Shown here piece after piece: positions 8,056-19,318 of a stretch of 64,000 nucleotides of DNA. The stretch is from the NCBI GenBank assembly GCA_021794095.1, contig JAJYRN010000005.1:124001-188000 (forward strand), given 5' to 3'. Origin of the DNA: Acidobacteriota bacterium. Its GTDB lineage: Bacteria > Acidobacteriota > Holophagae > Holophagales > Holophagaceae. Every line of letters begins with the position of its first letter. Positions within the stretch are counted from its first letter, which is position 1. The notes beneath the pieces were generated by a model. It was not told the DNA's origin. It saw only the letters and a list, made by a program, of their open reading frames with translations, and searched no databases. Position numbers and translations under genes: made by a program.

Positions 8056-9324
8056 ATGGATCAAGGCGTTTTCACTCAGACCCGGGCCATGCGCAGGAAC
8101 CTCCGGGTTCTGGCCCACGGCCGCCGCATCATCTTCCTTATGCTGCCGCTGGGCGCTTTCACGGGCTGGATGATGGGGTTGGCGGTCGCGGCGTACATCG
8201 CCCTCTTCGCTCGCTTCCAGGAGCACCTCACCTCCAACCATCTAATCGTGTTCCTGCCGCTGATTGGACTCCCCCTCGCCACCTCGATCCTCACCCTGGG
8301 GGGCGTCGGCGAAGTCTCCCTGGGGGAGGACATCGAGCTATCCCACAAGGATCCCTACAAAGCCTTCCCGTTTCTGAAATCCTGCGTCAAGGTGCTGGCC
8401 TGCTTTGCGACCATCTTCCTCGGCGGCAGCGCGGGGCTGGAGGGCCCGGGAAAATGGTTCGGGGCTGCGGTGGGCCTCCAGTGCCACCGCCTGGTACGGT
8501 ATCTCTCCCACCGCCTGAAGTTCTTCCGGCGCCTCTTGATGGATGCCCACACCATGGTGGCCTGTGGCGCAGCCGGAGCCCTGGCTTCCGTCTTCCGGGC
8601 CCCCCTCAGCGCGGCCCTCTTCGCGGCGGAACACGATGGCACACTGCGGACGCCCAACTTGATTCCGACCCTCGTGGCCTCCGCCTCCGGCTACCTGGTG
8701 TTCGCCGCCATGATGGGGCATGCGCCCCTGCTGGCCTTGACGCATCCCTACACCCTCAACTGGCACGAAATCTGGATGGCCTTGCCCCTGGGCCTGGCCT
8801 GTGGATTGGCTTCCAGTTTCTTCAGCGCCACCCAGGCCACCTTCCGCCGGCGCCTCGCACCGCTACCTTTGCCCCTCCGGGGGTTCGTCGGAGGCGCTGG
8901 GCTGGTGCTCCTCATGATCCCTGGCCACCTCCTGCTGCCGGAGGTGCCGGTGCTGCGGGGCGGGGGCGTGGAACTGGTGAACCACCTCCTGGCCGTGCCG
9001 CCCAGCCTCCGCATCGCCCTGATCTTCCTCGGTGTGAAGCTCATCGCCACTGCCCTGACGCTGGGATCAGGCGGCATCGGCGGCACCTGGCTGCCTGCGG
9101 TGGCCATGGGCGCGTGTCTCGGATCGGCCTTCGACGCCTATTTCCTGCCCAGCTATCCGGGCCTGCTCACCATGCTGGGCGCCACGGCTTTTGCGGGCGC
9201 CTTCAACGAAACCATGCTTGTCCCGGTGGTCTTCCTGGCGGAAACCACCGCCCAGGCAGCGCTGGTGGTCCCGGCGCTGGTGGCTACGACCGTGGCCTAC
9301 CTGGTGGCGCGGGAATGGGATTGA
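8056..9324 (+). CDS. ClC-family chloride/proton or anion channel protein
   Basis: 422 aa with about ten hydrophobic helices. The ClC signature GxEGP appears as GGSAGLEGPG (Glu129 corresponding to the external gating glutamate), and the late motif GSGGIGGTWLPAVAMGA matches the conserved GSGG(I/V)xxP helix. The first selectivity motif GSGIP is not recognisable; GGVGEVSLGED stands in that region, so the anion specificity may be unusual. The C-terminus ends directly after the membrane domain with no CBS domains. The gene diverges from the YigZ gene. The ATG at 8056 has little Shine-Dalgarno; an internal ATG at 8089 is an alternative. Confidence 0.9.
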   Translation: MDQGVFTQTRAMRRNLRVLAHGRRIIFLMLPLGAFTGWMMGLAVAAYIALFARFQEHLTSNHLIVFLPLIGLPLATSILTLGGVGEVSLGEDIELSHKDPYKAFPFLKSCVKVLACFATIFLGGSAGLEGPGKWFGAAVGLQCHRLVRYLSHRLKFFRRLLMDAHTMVACGAAGALASVFRAPLSAALFAAEHDGTLRTPNLIPTLVASASGYLVFAAMMGHAPLLALTHPYTLNWHEIWMALPLGLACGLASSFFSATQATFRRRLAPLPLPLRGFVGGAGLVLLMIPGHLLLPEVPVLRGGGVELVNHLLAVPPSLRIALIFLGVKLIATALTLGSGGIGGTWLPAVAMGACLGSAFDAYFLPSYPGLLTMLGATAFAGAFNETMLVPVVFLAETTAQAALVVPALVATTVAYLVAREWD

Positions 9325-9393
9325 AGTTGGGTGGGGCTTCCGGGAACCTTTCCTTCCCGGGCGAGATCAATCATGTGTGAAACGGGTTCTGTG

Positions 9394-12045
9394 ATGACCA
9401 TTGGCCGCTCCTTTCGGCGCGGGGTTCTCCGGGCGGCATGCCTGTGCCTTCTGGCTGGTGCCCCCCTTCTCTACGCCGATGACACCACCCCGCCACCCGC
9501 CAAGAAAGTGAACCTCGGAGATGCCTTCCAGAAGGGCCCCATCGGCCTGCATGCCGAGGTCATCCGTTTCGGCCCGAATCACAAACCAGAGCACCTGCCC
9601 CTCTTCCAGGTGCCCGTGCTCCGGTACGAGGATCAGCTCCAGATCAGCCTGTCCGGCGAGGCCTTCGATCCACGGGTGACCCAGGCGGACTGGACCCTGG
9701 TGGTGGTCTTCCTCCCCAGGACCGTGGCCCCGACGGAGCGCGGTGTGGTGGAACTCCGCCTCAAGCGGAAGGGAGACGCCATGGTGGCGGCGCCCTTCAA
9801 GGCTCCCTATGACGCCATCCCCATGTTCTTCCTGGTGCCGGACACCGGGGGGCGGCGCAAGATCCTTACGGACCTCTCGGCCCATCTGGATGCCTTCCGA
9901 TCCATCTGCCTCAAGCTCTCCGACCTCACCGAGCAGCGGGCCCACGCGGACCAGTTCCTCGCCGGGCTCAACACCATCCAGCAGAACCAATCCCCAGCCA
10001 CCTACGATTCAACCGTCTTCAATTTCCTCAAGGCCTATGGCGCACCGGTTTCCCAGGATTTCCAGGTGTTCCTGGCCCGCAATGACACCTCCAACCTGGC
10101 GAAATTCCAGTTCCTGACCCAGGAGTTCACCCGGACTAACCTCCTGTCCCCGGGGTCCGACAGCGGGGGGGATGGCAGCGTCAGCCTCCAGGACCAGTCC
10201 GTCTCCGGCCCCATGCGGCCTGCCTCGGCCTACGTCGCCATCGCTTTTGATCTGGTGCAGATCTTCCAGAACCTGTGGCCGGGCCACCAGTTCCAGTACG
10301 TTCCGGCCCTGGCCCGGGATTTCAAGGGCAGCCATGCGGAACTCTGGTACGGGGACTGGATCCACACCACCGGGGCCGTGCGCGGCGCCCTGGTCTTCAG
10401 CCCCTGCCGCTGGAAAGATGCCAAGCTTCCAGCCTTTACTTTCGACCTCCCCACCGATGGCAACCTGCTGCAGCCGTTCGGGAGGCTCCAGATCCACCCG
10501 AAGGCCAAGAGCAATCAGCCCTTCGCCCTCTATGGTCACGACTGGCGCCTGGTCCTCCAGGGGCCGAAGGGAGCGGCTGCTCTCGCCCCTCTGCCCCTAG
10601 CCCCTAGCCCCGATCGCCAATCCTTCATGATCCTGCCCGGTCCCGCCCAGGATGCCCTCCGGAAGGCGAACCTGCTCCAGGTACAGACCCACATCGAAGG
10701 CTCCTGGGGCTTCGAACCGGTCGCCTCGCCCGAGGTGACCCTCCCCGCTGGACTCGATCCCTCCTGGCGCCCCACGGGCGATGAGAAGGATCACTTCATG
10801 GAGGGCCAGACCTGCCATTTCCGGCTGCCGGGGCCCTGGGCCGCCTGTGTGGGGCGGGTCATCTTCCGCCCCGCACAGGGCGGTTCCTCCCTGGAAGCCA
10901 AGCTGGTGGCGCAGCCGGATGGTTCGCGCCTGGCGGCCTTCGCCACCCTGGCTGGACCTGCGGGGCCCGGCAAGCTGGAACTCCGCCTCAGCGGTTCGGA
11001 CCAGCCCAGCCTGTCGGTGCCGTTGCGCCTTCTCCCCCCCCTTCCGGTGGTGGACCAGGTGGAGGCCCACCAGGGTGAGAACAGCGTGCGGGTGGTCGGC
11101 AGCCACTTGAGCCAGGCCACCGCCTGCCGGTTCGGTGATTTCGTGCTGTTGCCGGGCCTGAAGACCCATGGGGGCTGGACCTTCATGGCCGCCAAAGGAA
11201 CCTTGCCCGGGGAGGCCGGCAGTCTGCTCCAGGGGACACTGCACCTCGGGGATGGGCGGGTGCTTCCCCTGAAGGATGTGCTGCTGCTGCCACCCCGTCC
11301 GCAGCTCGGGGTGATTCAGGTGATTCCCGAGCGGGCGCCTAAAGGGCTTCCGCTGACCGCAGACCACCCGCTGATCCCGCCGGATGAACCCGTGCTGATT
11401 TCCATTCTGTCCGGGCGCAAGGGCGCCTATCCCTTCGGCCACAAACCCCAGCTCCGGTTCCGCGCCACGGATGATCTGGAGACGATCCATCCACTTCCCC
11501 CGAAGCACCTCCGGATGGTGGGGCGCGGGGAGCGCCTGTTGGCCAGCCTCCGCATGTCGGACCTCATTGGCTCCTCCGGGGCCGGGCACCTGGAGGTGCA
11601 AGTGGCCGATGCCAAAGCCGGGGCCAGCGCATGGGTTCCCCTCCAGCCGCTGTTTCTGGAACTGCCGGTGGTGAAGTCTGTCCGGTTGGAGGGGACCGCC
11701 AGCCGTTTGACGGGCCCGTCGCTCGAGACGATCGAAGCGGTGGCCCCGGCGCCCACGGGGCCCTGGACGCCCTTCAGCTTCAGTTTCCAGGAGGCTGGCG
11801 AGGAGTCGGGCTCCGCACCCGCCGTGGCCCCCGATGGCAGTCTTTTCCTGAAACTTTATGGGTGGCCGAATCTGGCGGTGCGTCTCCAGGGGCCGGTACC
11901 TCCGAAGCCAGCCCCGGCGCCCGCTCCGGCGATTCCCGCGCCTTCGGTCCCTGCGCCGATCGCTCCGCTTCCACCCAAGCCGCCCGTGGTGACACCCCCT
12001 CAGGTGCCAGAGCCTCCCGCAGCAGGGAAGGGCGCCCGAGCCTGA
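9394..12045 (+). CDS. Large exported protein of unknown function with proline-rich tail
   Basis: About 883 aa. It starts with a Sec-type signal peptide (MTIGRSFRRGVLRAACLCLL, then AGAPLLYADD); an in-frame ATG seven codons upstream has a slightly better ribosome-binding site and is an alternative. The mature part shows alternating hydrophobic strands suggestive of repeated beta-sandwich domains (for example VVDQVEAHQGENSVRVVGS, which is IPT/TIG-like), with no catalytic motif I recognise. The last 50 residues are a Pro/Ala/Val-rich tail (KPAPAPAPAIPAPSVPAP) as seen in wall- or periplasm-spanning linkers. It is transcribed alone and ends at a strong hairpin terminator. A role cannot be assigned. 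Confidence 0.75.
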   Translation: MTIGRSFRRGVLRAACLCLLAGAPLLYADDTTPPPAKKVNLGDAFQKGPIGLHAEVIRFGPNHKPEHLPLFQVPVLRYEDQLQISLSGEAFDPRVTQADWTLVVVFLPRTVAPTERGVVELRLKRKGDAMVAAPFKAPYDAIPMFFLVPDTGGRRKILTDLSAHLDAFRSICLKLSDLTEQRAHADQFLAGLNTIQQNQSPATYDSTVFNFLKAYGAPVSQDFQVFLARNDTSNLAKFQFLTQEFTRTNLLSPGSDSGGDGSVSLQDQSVSGPMRPASAYVAIAFDLVQIFQNLWPGHQFQYVPALARDFKGSHAELWYGDWIHTTGAVRGALVFSPCRWKDAKLPAFTFDLPTDGNLLQPFGRLQIHPKAKSNQPFALYGHDWRLVLQGPKGAAALAPLPLAPSPDRQSFMILPGPAQDALRKANLLQVQTHIEGSWGFEPVASPEVTLPAGLDPSWRPTGDEKDHFMEGQTCHFRLPGPWAACVGRVIFRPAQGGSSLEAKLVAQPDGSRLAAFATLAGPAGPGKLELRLSGSDQPSLSVPLRLLPPLPVVDQVEAHQGENSVRVVGSHLSQATACRFGDFVLLPGLKTHGGWTFMAAKGTLPGEAGSLLQGTLHLGDGRVLPLKDVLLLPPRPQLGVIQVIPERAPKGLPLTADHPLIPPDEPVLISILSGRKGAYPFGHKPQLRFRATDDLETIHPLPPKHLRMVGRGERLLASLRMSDLIGSSGAGHLEVQVADAKAGASAWVPLQPLFLELPVVKSVRLEGTASRLTGPSLETIEAVAPAPTGPWTPFSFSFQEAGEESGSAPAVAPDGSLFLKLYGWPNLAVRLQGPVPPKPAPAPAPAIPAPSVPAPIAPLPPKPPVVTPPQVPEPPAAGKGARA

Positions 12046-12055
12046 CCCCCGTACG

Positions 12056-12096
12056 CACCGAGGGCCGGAAGGGAAATGCCCTTCCGGCCCTCGGTG
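12056..12096. terminator. Bidirectional hairpin terminator
   Basis: A perfect 18-bp inverted repeat (CACCGAGGGCCGGAAGGG and its complement) closes on a 5-nt AAATG loop. It lies between the convergent stops of the secreted-protein gene and icd, only 10 bp from each, so it probably ends both transcripts. No long T-run follows on either strand. Confidence 0.75.
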
Positions 12097-12106
12097 ATGT
12101 CGGGTG

Positions 12107-15366
<3,260 letters not shown>

Positions 15367-15376
15367 GCTCGGCTCC

Positions 15377-16174
15377 CTAGAGGCGCACTTTCTTCTCTCG
15401 AATGGCTTCCCGGATCTCCGGCGGCACCAGGTAGCGCCCAGGGGCGGGGGGCAGCAGTTCTTTGCCCGCTTTGGCCAGGGCCGCGCAGCGGTCGAGCAGG
15501 ACTTGGCGCAGGGTCAGTCCGGTGCGGACGAGGTTCCGGCCCTTCTTCAGGGTCGGGATGGAATCCCCGCCGGTATAGAGGTAATCGGTGGTGGCCACGC
15601 GCACCGTCGCCGCCGGATCAATGGGCTTCCCATCGGCCCAGGTGACGGTGAGGAGGGGCTTCTCCGCGGTGCCGGCAACCTTCACGAGGACGCCCGAGCA
15701 AGGCTCGCCGCCGCGATGGAGCAGGCCTTCCCGGATCACCTGGATGACTTCCGCGCCGGTGAGTTCGAGGATCACGACTTCGTTCTCGAAGGGCATCACC
15801 TCGTAGATGTCCTCCACCTTCAACTGGCCCCGGCGAAGGTTGGCTCGCAGGCCGCCGGAGTTGGTGAAGGCAAAGGCCACGGGCATCCCGATGGATTTCG
15901 CCGCTGCCGCGCGCATGGTGTCCGCCACCCAGTAGCCCAGCAGGTTCTCTTCTCCGGGGCGCCCCCGGAAGAGTCCCAGGGGCGCCTTGACCAGGGGCTG
16001 TCCGAAACTGGCCTTGATCTTCGCCGCGTAAGGCGCGAGGTAGGTGGCCATCGCTGGATCATCGGGGATGCTCCCGTTGACCGGGATGCTCTGGACCAGG
16101 CCCGCTTTCACCTTGGGCGGAGCCTGGGCCGCCAGCAACGTGGCGAGCAGAGGGACGATGAAAAGGCTACGCAT
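15377..16174 (-). CDS. 5'-nucleotidase C-terminal domain protein
   Basis: 265 aa starting MRSLFIVPLLATLLAAQAPP, a Sec-type signal peptide; this start overlaps the upstream gene by 8 bp. The mature part matches the 5_nucleotid_C domain: LLGYWVADTMRAA, AFTNSGGLRANLRRG (the NSGGIR substrate loop), EDIYEVMPFENEVVILELTG and DYLYTGGDSIPTL (GGDG-type loop). In UshA this domain supplies the nucleoside-binding aromatic residues and is fused C-terminal to the metallophosphatase; here it stands alone and is transcribed before the catalytic gene. The two proteins probably assemble in the periplasm (inference). Confidence 0.88.
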   Translation of the reverse strand: MRSLFIVPLLATLLAAQAPPKVKAGLVQSIPVNGSIPDDPAMATYLAPYAAKIKASFGQPLVKAPLGLFRGRPGEENLLGYWVADTMRAAAAKSIGMPVAFAFTNSGGLRANLRRGQLKVEDIYEVMPFENEVVILELTGAEVIQVIREGLLHRGGEPCSGVLVKVAGTAEKPLLTVTWADGKPIDPAATVRVATTDYLYTGGDSIPTLKKGRNLVRTGLTLRQVLLDRCAALAKAGKELLPPAPGRYLVPPEIREAIREKKVRL

Positions 16175-17132
16175 CCAAGGTCTTGGCCGCACGGCTGGAC
16201 TCCAGGAAATCGGCGCGGGCTTGCCGCACCTTGAGGTCATGCTGCCAGAAAAGGGCCGTGGTGCGCAGGAACCAGCCCAGCAGCCATGCGTTGAGCGCGG
16301 CTGCGCCCAGTTGGAGCAGGAAAAAGCCCCAGACGCGTCCGGAGGTGGCCCCTCCCAGACGCCACGCCAAAAACAGGATCAGAAACGACAGGAGGCCCCT
16401 CGCGGCGGTTCCGCCCACCACCAGCAGGGGCCATTGCACGGGGTGGTCCCAAAGCATCCGGGCATGCCAGCCCAGGTGGCGGCTGTAGGTCCCGTGCCGC
16501 GTGGCGCGTCCCATCCGGAGCAGCCACCATTGGAGGTTGAGGGCAGACACGGCGGCCATGACCACCAAGGGGTGGCCCACGAACGACACCCAGCCGAGGG
16601 CCTGTAGGCCTGAATGACCAATCCATCCGAGGAACGAGGACAGACACCAGGCCACAGCCAGGAGGGGGAGGAGCCCCACCAGCAGGGTATCCAGGGCGCC
16701 GAGCAGCCAGGGGCCCAGCTTGGCAGGCAGGGATGCCGTTTCCGCCTGCATGCGCCAGCCGCACCAGAGTACGATGACCAGGCCCAGGCCAAGGGTATGC
16801 ACCGTGGGCGAGTTCAGCGGGTGGTGCCGAAGGCCGCCATTCACCCAGAGTTCCCAGATATCCCGGGCGGTGATGCCCTCACCCCAGTGGCTAGGCAGGG
16901 CGCTCCAGCCCGCTGTCTTTTGGAGGAGCAGACTCCAGCTGAAGGCCGGCCCGGCCATGGCCAGGACCCAGCCGCCCAGCAGACCCCAACCCCAGGGTGT
17001 GAAGCCTCCAGGCAGGGCAGGGCGCAGGAATGTCCATGGCCCCCGGGGGGTCAGATCACTGGAAAGTTGGATGGTGGCAGGCGGGGCTTCAGGGTCCATG
17101 GGCATCCGTTTGAGCACTCCATGAAACCACAT
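16167..17132 (-). CDS. Multi-span membrane protein of unknown function
   Basis: 321 aa. The ATG at 17132 is chosen for its AGAAGGAG ribosome-binding site; internal ATGs at 17105 and 17099 are alternatives. About six hydrophobic segments are visible, for example WGLLGGWVLAMAGPAFSWSL, LGLGLVIVLWCGWRM, LLVGLLPLLAVAWCLSSFL and LLSFLILFLAWRLG, ending in a charged cytoplasmic tail (KVRQARADFLESSRAAKTL). I recognise no family motif. The 8-bp overlap with the 5'-nucleotidase C-domain gene puts it at the head of that operon, diverging from the trp leader. Confidence 0.7.
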   Translation of the reverse strand: MWFHGVLKRMPMDPEAPPATIQLSSDLTPRGPWTFLRPALPGGFTPWGWGLLGGWVLAMAGPAFSWSLLLQKTAGWSALPSHWGEGITARDIWELWVNGGLRHHPLNSPTVHTLGLGLVIVLWCGWRMQAETASLPAKLGPWLLGALDTLLVGLLPLLAVAWCLSSFLGWIGHSGLQALGWVSFVGHPLVVMAAVSALNLQWWLLRMGRATRHGTYSRHLGWHARMLWDHPVQWPLLVVGGTAARGLLSFLILFLAWRLGGATSGRVWGFFLLQLGAAALNAWLLGWFLRTTALFWQHDLKVRQARADFLESSRAAKTLDA

Positions 17133-17159
17133 CCCGCTCCTTCTGGCGCGACAGGCGGG

Positions 17160-17188
17160 TTGACAGAATGGGGTCCCCGCGGTTTCAT
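17160..17188 (+). promoter_or_regulatory. trp operon promoter
   Basis: A perfect -35 TTGACA (17160-17165), a 17-bp spacer and a -10 TTTCAT (17183-17188, 4 of 6 consensus bases). The expected transcription start falls at about 17195, next to the leader-peptide ATG at 17196, which would make the leader transcript leaderless. No operator-like palindrome overlaps it. Confidence 0.65.
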
Positions 17189-17195
17189 TCTGCCC

Positions 17196-17288
17196 ATGTC
17201 GCTGTCCTTCCCGCTCCCCCTCCGGGGCTTCCATTGCGAGGCCTGGTGGTGGTGTGGCGGCTCGGACGGCTCCCCTGGCGAGGCCTGA
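17196..17288 (+). CDS. trpL: trp leader peptide with three tandem Trp codons
   Basis: A 30-codon reading frame, MSLSFPLPLRGFHCEAWWWC and a short GGSDGSPGEA tail, ends at TGA 17286-17288. Codons 17-19 (17244-17252) are three consecutive TGG. Three adjacent Trp codons just upstream of an intrinsic terminator and trpE are the hallmark of transcription attenuation: a ribosome stalled on them when Trp-tRNA is scarce lets the antiterminator form. There is no clear Shine-Dalgarno, which fits initiation on a leaderless transcript from the promoter just upstream. Too short for ordinary gene callers. Confidence 0.85.
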   Translation: MSLSFPLPLRGFHCEAWWWCGGSDGSPGEA

Positions 17289-17339
17289 CGGCCCGCCCTT
17301 CCCGGACCCTCCGAGCCCGACCCCGTGGTCGGGCTTTTT
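17259..17339 (+). terminator. trp attenuator (antiterminator and intrinsic terminator)
   Basis: The terminator is a perfect 8-bp stem, GCCCGACC (17315-17322) with GGTCGGGC (17327-17334), a CCGT loop and five T's (17335-17339). An alternative 8-bp stem pairs GGCTCGGA (17259-17266) with TCCGAGCC (17310-17317), which takes three bases of the terminator left arm and would block it. A small GGCC/GGCC hairpin around the leader stop codon may add a pause signal. trpE begins 19 bp after the T-run. Confidence 0.8.
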
Positions 17340-17357
17340 CGTATATGGACAAACACC

Positions 17358-18743
17358 ATGTTCCTGCTTCGCCACCCCCTTGCGGCTGATCTCATCACGC
17401 CTTTGGCGGCCTATCTGGCCCTGCGGCCCCAGGGCGCAAGCCTCCTGCTGGAATCCAGCGACCAGGGCGAGCGGGTGGGACGCTACAGCTTCGTTCTGCT
17501 GGAGGAGGGCGAGGCCTTGACCCTGCCGCCCCCGGCGCAGGGCTGGGTCGAGGCCCTCCGCCGGTTCGCGGGCCCGGCTGCGGAGACCACCGCCTTCGAT
17601 CCCGACGCCGAACTGGAGCCCATCCGAGAGCCGTTGCCCCTCGGGGTAGGCTGCGCGGGCTACCTCGGCTTCGAAGCCCTGGGCGCCCAGGAGCCCTCCC
17701 TGCCGCAGCCCGCTGGGGACCGCCTCGGCCTTCCGGGCCTGTGGGTGCGCCGCTTTGATACGGCGCTCGTGTTCGACCACCTGCACCAGGTGGCGGAGCT
17801 TCAGACCCGGGATTTGGATCTGGAAGCCGGCTTCCAACGGCTTAGGGGCTTGCGAGAGTCCCTCCGCGCGGGCGTCCCTGCTCCCGAGACGGAGCGGGCC
17901 ATCCCCTCCATCCGCCCGCTGATTACCCGCGAAGCCTACGAAGGGATGGTCACCCAGGCGCAGGCGCGGATTCTCGATGGCGATGTCTACCAGCTGGTAC
18001 CCAGCCAGCGCTTCGAAGTGACGGATCCGCCGCCGCCCCTGGCCGCCTACCGCCGCCTGCGCCGCCTGAACCCGAGCCCCTACGCCTTCCTCCTGGAATG
18101 GGGCGGGTTCGCCCTGGTGGGCGCTTCGCCGGAGATGCTGGTGCGGGTGCAGAAGGGCGAGGCGGAAACCCTTCCCATCGCCGGGACCGTGCCCCGCGGG
18201 GCCACCGCCGAGGAGGACGCGGCGCGCTTCGAGGCGCTCAGGCGCAACCCCAAGGAGCTGGCGGAGCACCAGATGCTGGTGGATCTCGCCCGGAACGACC
18301 TGGGGCGGGTGGCCGTGCCCGGTGGCGTGCGGGTGGAGCGGCCCCTGTCCCTCCAGCGCACGAGCCACGTGCTGCACCTCACCACCACGGTGAAGGCGAC
18401 GCTGAAACCCGGTGTGGATGCCCTGGATGTGCTGGCCGCAGCCTTCCCCGCGGGCACGGTGAGCGGGGCGCCCAAACTGAGGGCCTGCCAGCGCATCGCG
18501 GAGATGGAGGGTGAGATCCGCGGGCCGTACGGCGGCGTATTGCTGCGCCTGGGGGATGACGGCGCCCTGGATACCGCCCTGATCCTGCGCACCGCAGTGT
18601 ATGCGAAGGGGAAGGCCTACCTCCAGGCCGGCGCGGGCGTGGTGCGGGCCTCGGATCCCGCTTCCGAGTACTTTGAAACCCTGCACAAACTCGGCGCCGT
18701 GGCCCAGGCCCTGGGTGTCCGGATCGAGGGGGGTGCCCAGTGA
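17358..18743 (+). CDS. trpE: Anthranilate synthase component I
   Basis: 461 aa from MFLLRHPLAADLITP; the ATG just follows the attenuator, and a GTG further upstream lies inside the terminator stem and is rejected. The ribosome-binding site is weak. The N-terminal part carries LLLESSDQG..VGRYSF, the LLES element that forms the tryptophan feedback site. The chorismate-binding domain follows with GDVYQLVPSQRF, LPIAGTVPRG, LVDLARNDLGRV and AFPAGTVSGAPKLRA. It makes anthranilate from chorismate with ammonia supplied by TrpG. First structural gene of trpEGDCFBA, so likely both attenuated and feedback-inhibited. Confidence 0.97.
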   Translation: MFLLRHPLAADLITPLAAYLALRPQGASLLLESSDQGERVGRYSFVLLEEGEALTLPPPAQGWVEALRRFAGPAAETTAFDPDAELEPIREPLPLGVGCAGYLGFEALGAQEPSLPQPAGDRLGLPGLWVRRFDTALVFDHLHQVAELQTRDLDLEAGFQRLRGLRESLRAGVPAPETERAIPSIRPLITREAYEGMVTQAQARILDGDVYQLVPSQRFEVTDPPPPLAAYRRLRRLNPSPYAFLLEWGGFALVGASPEMLVRVQKGEAETLPIAGTVPRGATAEEDAARFEALRRNPKELAEHQMLVDLARNDLGRVAVPGGVRVERPLSLQRTSHVLHLTTTVKATLKPGVDALDVLAAAFPAGTVSGAPKLRACQRIAEMEGEIRGPYGGVLLRLGDDGALDTALILRTAVYAKGKAYLQAGAGVVRASDPASEYFETLHKLGAVAQALGVRIEGGAQ

Positions 18744-19318
18744 TCCTGCTCGTGGACGCCCTGGATTCCTTCACCTACAACCTGGTCCAGGCTTTCGAGA
18801 CCCTGGGCGCCGAAGTCCGCGTTGTCCGCCATGACGCCCTCACCCTGGCTGCTGCCGAGGCCCTGCGGCCCAAGGCAGTGGTCCTCTCGCCGGGCCCGGG
18901 TCACCCCACGGAAAGCCCCGCCCACATGGCCCTCGCCGCCTCCAACTGGGCTGTGCCGATGCTGGGCGTCTGCCTCGGCCACCAGGCCCTCGCGGCGGCC
19001 AGCGGCGGCCGGGTGGTGCGGGCGCGGGAACCCCTGCATGGAGAGGCCACCCCGCTGGCGCACGATGGCACGGGGCTTTTCCTGGGGCTTCCCGAGGGCC
19101 TGCCCGTGGGCCGCTATCACAGCCTCATTGCCGATCCAGAAACCCTCCCCGTCTGCTGGCGGGTGACGGGCCGCAGCCCCGGCGGCGAAATCATGGCCAT
19201 GGCCCATCGGACGCTGCCCCGCTGGGGCGTGCAGTTCCATCCCGAAAGCATCCTCACGCCGGATGGCCCGGCCATGCTCGCCAACTTTCTGGAACTCGCG
19301 AAGGAATCCTCCCGATGA
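18740..19318 (+). CDS. trpG: Anthranilate synthase component II (glutamine amidotransferase)
   Basis: 192 aa. It starts at GTG 18740, overlapping the trpE stop as GTGA. Class-I glutamine amidotransferase motifs are DSFTYNLVQ, LSPGPGHPTE, LGVCLGHQA (nucleophilic Cys) and VQFHPESILTP (catalytic His and Glu). It releases ammonia from glutamine for TrpE. Some bacteria share this subunit with folate synthesis (PabA); placement inside the trp operon favours a Trp role here, but dual use cannot be excluded. Confidence 0.96.
   Translation: MILLVDALDSFTYNLVQAFETLGAEVRVVRHDALTLAAAEALRPKAVVLSPGPGHPTESPAHMALAASNWAVPMLGVCLGHQALAAASGGRVVRAREPLHGEATPLAHDGTGLFLGLPEGLPVGRYHSLIADPETLPVCWRVTGRSPGGEIMAMAHRTLPRWGVQFHPESILTPDGPAMLANFLELAKESSR

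Noticed and set aside
17325-17357. Earlier GTG start for trpE
   Set aside because: It lies within the attenuator stem, and the N-terminal residues it adds are not family-like.
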